From Xanthomonas arboricola pv. guizotiae (GTDB lineage Bacteria; Pseudomonadota; Gammaproteobacteria; Xanthomonadales; Xanthomonadaceae): a stretch of 64,000 nucleotides of DNA. A model generated the notes under the pieces. It saw only the letters and a program-made list of their open reading frames with translations. It searched no databases and was not told the origin of the DNA. Positions 60,622 through 64,000 of this stretch are shown piece after piece; the first letter of the stretch is position 1; the number at the start of each line of letters is the position of its first letter. Made by a program: the position numbers and the translations under genes. The stretch covers positions 1 to 64,000 of the forward strand of contig NZ_MDSK01000028.1 in the NCBI RefSeq assembly GCF_002940205.1, read 5' to 3'.

Positions 60622-63600
60622 ATGACCAGTACTGCTGCACTCTCTTCTCCCGACTCTGCCAACACGCCGGAGCTCGGCCAGGTGGATGCGGATTACACGC
60701 TGGAGCACAAGTACACGCGTGCCGATGGGCGCATCTACCTGTCCGGCGTGCAGGCGCTGGTGCGGCTGCCGTTGATGCAACGCCTGCGCGATGACGCCGC
60801 CGGCCTTGCGACTGCCGGCTTCATCAGCGGCTATCGCGGCAGCCCGCTGGGCGGTTTCGACCTGGAGCTGTGGCGTGCGCGCAAGCATCTGGACGCGGCC
60901 AGGGTGACCTTCACCCCCGGCCTCAACGAAGACCTGGCCGCCACCATGGTCTGGGGCACCCAGCAGACCAACCTGTTCCCCGGTGCCAAGGTGCAGGGCG
61001 TCTACGGCATGTGGTACGGCAAGGGCCCGGGCGTGGACCGCAGCGGCGATGTGTTCAAGCACGGCAACGCCGCCGGCACCTCGCCGTACGGCGGCGTGCT
61101 GGCACTGGCCGCCGACGACCATGCCTGCCGCAGCTCCACCCTGCCGCACGGCTCGGAAGAGGAATTCGTCAGCGCGATGATGCCGATCCTCAACCCGGCC
61201 GGGGTGCAGGACATCCTGGACATGGGCCTGCTCGGCTGGGCGATGAGCCGCTATACCGGGCGCTGGGTCGGCTTCAAGACCATCGCCGAGACGGTGGAGT
61301 CGTCGGCCTCGGTGGATGTGGATCCGTTCGCACGCAGCATCGTGCTGCCGGAGGACTTTGCGCTGCCGCCGGGCGGCCTGAGCATCCGCTGGCCGGATCC
61401 GCCGGTGGACCAGGAAATGCGCCTGCACCGCTATGCGATCGCCGCCGCCCAGGCCTTCGCACGCGCCAACCAGATCGACAAGCTGGTGCTGGATTCGCCG
61501 CATGCGCGGCTGGGCATCGTCACCACCGGCAAGAGCTATCTGGACGTGCTGCAGGCGCTGGAATACCTGGGCCTGGATGCGCAGGCCTGCGCGCAGATCG
61601 GCATCCGCGTGTACAAGGTCGGCATGACCTGGCCACTGGAGCCGGTGGGCATCAGCGCGTTCGCGCGCGGGCTCGACGACATCGTGGTGGTGGAAGAGAA
61701 AAAGGCCTTCATCGAGCGCCAGATGAAGGAGCTGTTCTACAACTGGCCGGCCAGCGCCGGTGCGCGGCCGAGCATCGTCGGCAAGTACGACGAGCAGGGC
61801 GAATGGATCCTGCCGTCCACCGGCGAGTTGACCCCGGCCACGATCGCCGCGGTGATCGGCAAGCGCATCCAGCGCTTTGCGCTGCCGTCCAGCGCGATGA
61901 CCGAGTCGATCGAACAACGGCTGCGCTGGATGGACAGCAAGGAGGCCGAAATGGCCTTGCCGCGCGCGCTGTTCCCACGCGTGCCGCATTACTGCTCCGG
62001 CTGCCCGCACAACACCTCCACCGCGGTGCCGGAAGGCTCGCGTGCGTTGGGCGGCATCGGTTGCCACTACATGGTGACCTGGATGAACCGCGCCACCGAC
62101 ACCTTCACCCATATGGGCGGCGAAGGCGTGACCTGGTCGGGGCAGGCGCCGTTCACCGAAACGCCGCACGTGTTCCAGAACCTGGGCGACGGCACCTATT
62201 TCCACAGCGGCTCGCTGGCGATCCGGCAGTCGGTCGCCACAGGCGTCAACATCACCTACAAGATCCTCTACAACGATGCGGTGGCGATGACCGGCGGCCA
62301 GCCGGTGGACGGCACGCTCAGCGTGCCCGACATTGCGCATCAGTTGCGCGCCGAAGGCATCCACACCATCGCGGTGGTCAGCGACGACATCGGCAAATGG
62401 ACGCGCCGGCGCGAGCGCTTTCCCAGCGAGGTGGCGTTCCACGATCGCAGCGAACTGGATGCGGTGCAGCAGCAGCTGCGCACGATCAAGGGCGTATCGA
62501 TCCTGATCTACGACCAGACCTGCGCCACCGAAAAGCGCCGCCGCCGCAAGCGCGGCAAGCTGGTCGACCCGCCCAAGCGCGTCATGATCAATTCGCTGGT
62601 GTGCGAAGGCTGCGGCGATTGCGGCGAAAAGAGTTTCTGCGTGTCGGTGCTGCCCAAGGACACCGAATTCGGCCGCAAACGGCAGATCGACCAATCCAAT
62701 TGCAACAAGGATTATTCCTGCGTGTCGGGCTTTTGCCCGAGCTTTGTCACCGTGCACGGCGGTGCGCCGCGCAAGGGCAAACAGCGCGATGCCAGCGCCC
62801 TGCTGGGCAACCTGCCCGCGCCGCCGCAACGCACCACGCTGCAACAGCCCTGGAACATCCTGATCACCGGCGTCGGCGGTACCGGCGTGGTGACCATCGG
62901 CGCATTGCTCGGCATGGCCGGGCACCTGGAAGGCAAGGGTGCCACGGTGCTGGACCAGACCGGCCTGGCGCAGAAGGGCGGCGCGGTGACCACGCATATC
63001 CGCATCGCACGCCGGCCGGCCGATATCCACGCGGTGCGCATCGCGGCCGGCGAAGCGGATCTGGTGCTGGGCTGCGACATGGTGGTGGTCAACGATTACT
63101 GGGCCCTGTCCAAGGTGCGCGATGGCCGCACCCAGGTGGTGCTCAACACCTACGAAGCGATGCCGGGCAACTTCACCACCCAGCCGGATCTGCAGTTCCC
63201 CGCCGCCGAGATCATTGCCGGCGTGCGCACCGCATTGGGCGGCCAGGAGCCGCTATTGCTGGATGCCACGCAACTGGCGACCGCGCTGCTGGGCGATGCG
63301 ATCGCCAGCAACCTGTTCGTGCTTGGCTATGCCTGGCAACACGGGCTGGTGCCGTTGTCGCACGCCGCGCTGATGCGCGCCATCGAGCTCAATGGCGCGG
63401 CGGTAGCGATGAACCAGCAGGCGTTTGCGTGGGGGCGCCTGGCCGCGATCGACCTGCCGGCGGTGCAGCAGGCCGCAGGACTGCGCAAGGGTGGCGAGCA
63501 TGCGCATGCACAGGGCGATACGCCGCCAGCGCGCGCTCCGGGCAGCTGGGAAGAACACGATCTTGGCGGGCAGACGGCGCCGCATGCGCTGGCGCAGAGC

Positions 63601-64000
63601 GACGGCAACACGCTGCATGGCGATGGCGATGCGCCCACGCATCCGCTCGACGACGAGCAGCTGGCGCAGTCGCTGGACGAAGCCATCGCGCGACGCGTGG
63701 CGTTTCTGACCGACTACCAGGATGCCGCCTACGCGCAGCGCTATCGCAGCCTGGTCGAGCGCGTACGCACGCACGAAGCGCAACAGGCGCCCGGCAGCAG
63801 CGCGTTGAGCGAGGCGGTGGCGCGTTACTTCTTCAAGCTGATGGCCTACAAGGACGAATACGAGGTGGCGCGGCTGTATACGCGCGGCGACTTCCAGCGC
63901 CGGCTGCAGCAGCAGTTCGAAGGCGACTACACGCTGCGCTTCCACCTGGCGCCGCCGCTGTTGGCCAGGAAGGATGCGCACGGCCACGCGATCAAGCACG
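60622..64000 (+). CDS. Indolepyruvate:ferredoxin oxidoreductase, fused subunits (3' truncated)
   Basis: The first 1126 codons of a long enzyme cut by the right edge. Recognisable parts: the N-terminal region (VQALVRLPLMQRLRDDAAGLATAG and GYRGSPLGGFDLELW), the Fe-S motif HYCSGCPHNTST and GGIGCHYM (near residue 455), the TPP region with GEGVTWSGQAPF, a ferredoxin-like Cys cluster (VCEGCGDCGEKSFC and CNKDYSCVSGFC, near 655-690), then the gamma-like domain NILITGVGGTGVVTIGALLGM. This is the fused IorA-IorB type found in aerobes, of usual length 1150-1230. It decarboxylates aryl 2-oxo acids to aryl-CoA. The stop is beyond the window. Confidence 0.93.
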   Translation, partial: MTSTAALSSPDSANTPELGQVDADYTLEHKYTRADGRIYLSGVQALVRLPLMQRLRDDAAGLATAGFISGYRGSPLGGFDLELWRARKHLDAARVTFTPGLNEDLAATMVWGTQQTNLFPGAKVQGVYGMWYGKGPGVDRSGDVFKHGNAAGTSPYGGVLALAADDHACRSSTLPHGSEEEFVSAMMPILNPAGVQDILDMGLLGWAMSRYTGRWVGFKTIAETVESSASVDVDPFARSIVLPEDFALPPGGLSIRWPDPPVDQEMRLHRYAIAAAQAFARANQIDKLVLDSPHARLGIVTTGKSYLDVLQALEYLGLDAQACAQIGIRVYKVGMTWPLEPVGISAFARGLDDIVVVEEKKAFIERQMKELFYNWPASAGARPSIVGKYDEQGEWILPSTGELTPATIAAVIGKRIQRFALPSSAMTESIEQRLRWMDSKEAEMALPRALFPRVPHYCSGCPHNTSTAVPEGSRALGGIGCHYMVTWMNRATDTFTHMGGEGVTWSGQAPFTETPHVFQNLGDGTYFHSGSLAIRQSVATGVNITYKILYNDAVAMTGGQPVDGTLSVPDIAHQLRAEGIHTIAVVSDDIGKWTRRRERFPSEVAFHDRSELDAVQQQLRTIKGVSILIYDQTCATEKRRRRKRGKLVDPPKRVMINSLVCEGCGDCGEKSFCVSVLPKDTEFGRKRQIDQSNCNKDYSCVSGFCPSFVTVHGGAPRKGKQRDASALLGNLPAPPQRTTLQQPWNILITGVGGTGVVTIGALLGMAGHLEGKGATVLDQTGLAQKGGAVTTHIRIARRPADIHAVRIAAGEADLVLGCDMVVVNDYWALSKVRDGRTQVVLNTYEAMPGNFTTQPDLQFPAAEIIAGVRTALGGQEPLLLDATQLATALLGDAIASNLFVLGYAWQHGLVPLSHAALMRAIELNGAAVAMNQQAFAWGRLAAIDLPAVQQAAGLRKGGEHAHAQGDTPPARAPGSWEEHDLGGQTAPHALAQSDGNTLHGDGDAPTHPLDDEQLAQSLDEAIARRVAFLTDYQDAAYAQRYRSLVERVRTHEAQQAPGSSALSEAVARYFFKLMAYKDEYEVARLYTRGDFQRRLQQQFEGDYTLRFHLAPPLLARKDAHGHAIKH

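Noticed and set aside
60577-63030. Long open frame of 817 codons on the minus strand
   Set aside because: It lies opposite the fused indolepyruvate:ferredoxin oxidoreductase gene, whose motifs are clear. The product is Ala-, Arg- and His-rich with no family content, as expected of a high-GC antisense frame.

Overview
The window is high-GC chromosomal DNA of a gammaproteobacterium in the Xanthomonadaceae, most likely Xanthomonas. Evidence: a complete long-chain olefin (ole) cluster whose OleA and OleB carry the residues known from the X. campestris enzymes; an Ax21-family outer-membrane protein whose mature N-terminus reads AENLSYNFVEGDYVRTP; GTAG-type REP elements; and GGGATT/GGGAATC heptamer tracts between genes. 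Gene content is mostly housekeeping. I found no transposase, prophage, CRISPR array, rRNA or intact tRNA. Coordinates given for starts reflect the chosen start codon; uncertain starts are discussed per gene.

Layout. 1-2.5 kb: a lower-GC left edge with a DUF6881-like gene, then an acyltransferase, an ArfB-type hydrolase and a DUF2059 protein. 2.5-8.2 kb: TruC, an O-methyltransferase, UbiB-UbiJ (ubiquinone), D-Ala-D-Ala ligase and a GNAT protein. 8.5-15.4 kb: oleD, oleC, oleB and oleA on the minus strand, interrupted by an opposite-strand YkgJ-type cysteine-cluster gene and by a Fic-domain gene. 15.5-20.3 kb: small secreted or lipid-anchored proteins, TrmL, an MFS transporter and two tandem paralogues built from a duplicated module. 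20.7-26.2 kb: pyruvate oxidase poxB followed by an NtrC-type two-component pair, divergent from the Ax21 gene. 26.4-33.7 kb: gpsA-secB-rhodanese, a thioesterase, and hemD-hemX-hemY. 33.8-38.0 kb: FadI-like thiolase, a conserved hypothetical with a VOC protein, and two tandem lipoprotein Cu/Zn superoxide dismutases.

38.3-44.8 kb is a compact nitrogen-control block: ntrC, ntrB, amtB, glnK/glnB and glnA, all on the minus strand. Upstream of glnA I see a well-matched sigma-54 -24/-12 element and two NtrC-like dyads spaced about three helical turns apart. A third dyad abuts the ntrB start. The block therefore looks like a self-contained sense-and-respond module: PII and NtrB/NtrC sense, AmtB takes up ammonium, GlnA assimilates it.

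44.8-64 kb: UppP, a META/DUF4377 lipoprotein, a PEBP protein, a 1-kb non-coding block with four GTAG inverted-repeat elements in a 409-bp higher-order duplication, a TPR protein, lipid and hotdog enzymes, a phospholipase-D lipoprotein with a glycine-rich insert, YceI, SixA, an orphan ParA, an AEC transporter, two large hairpin repeats near 59.3-59.7 kb, a TPR-like secreted protein, and the first 1126 codons of a fused indolepyruvate:ferredoxin oxidoreductase cut by the right edge.
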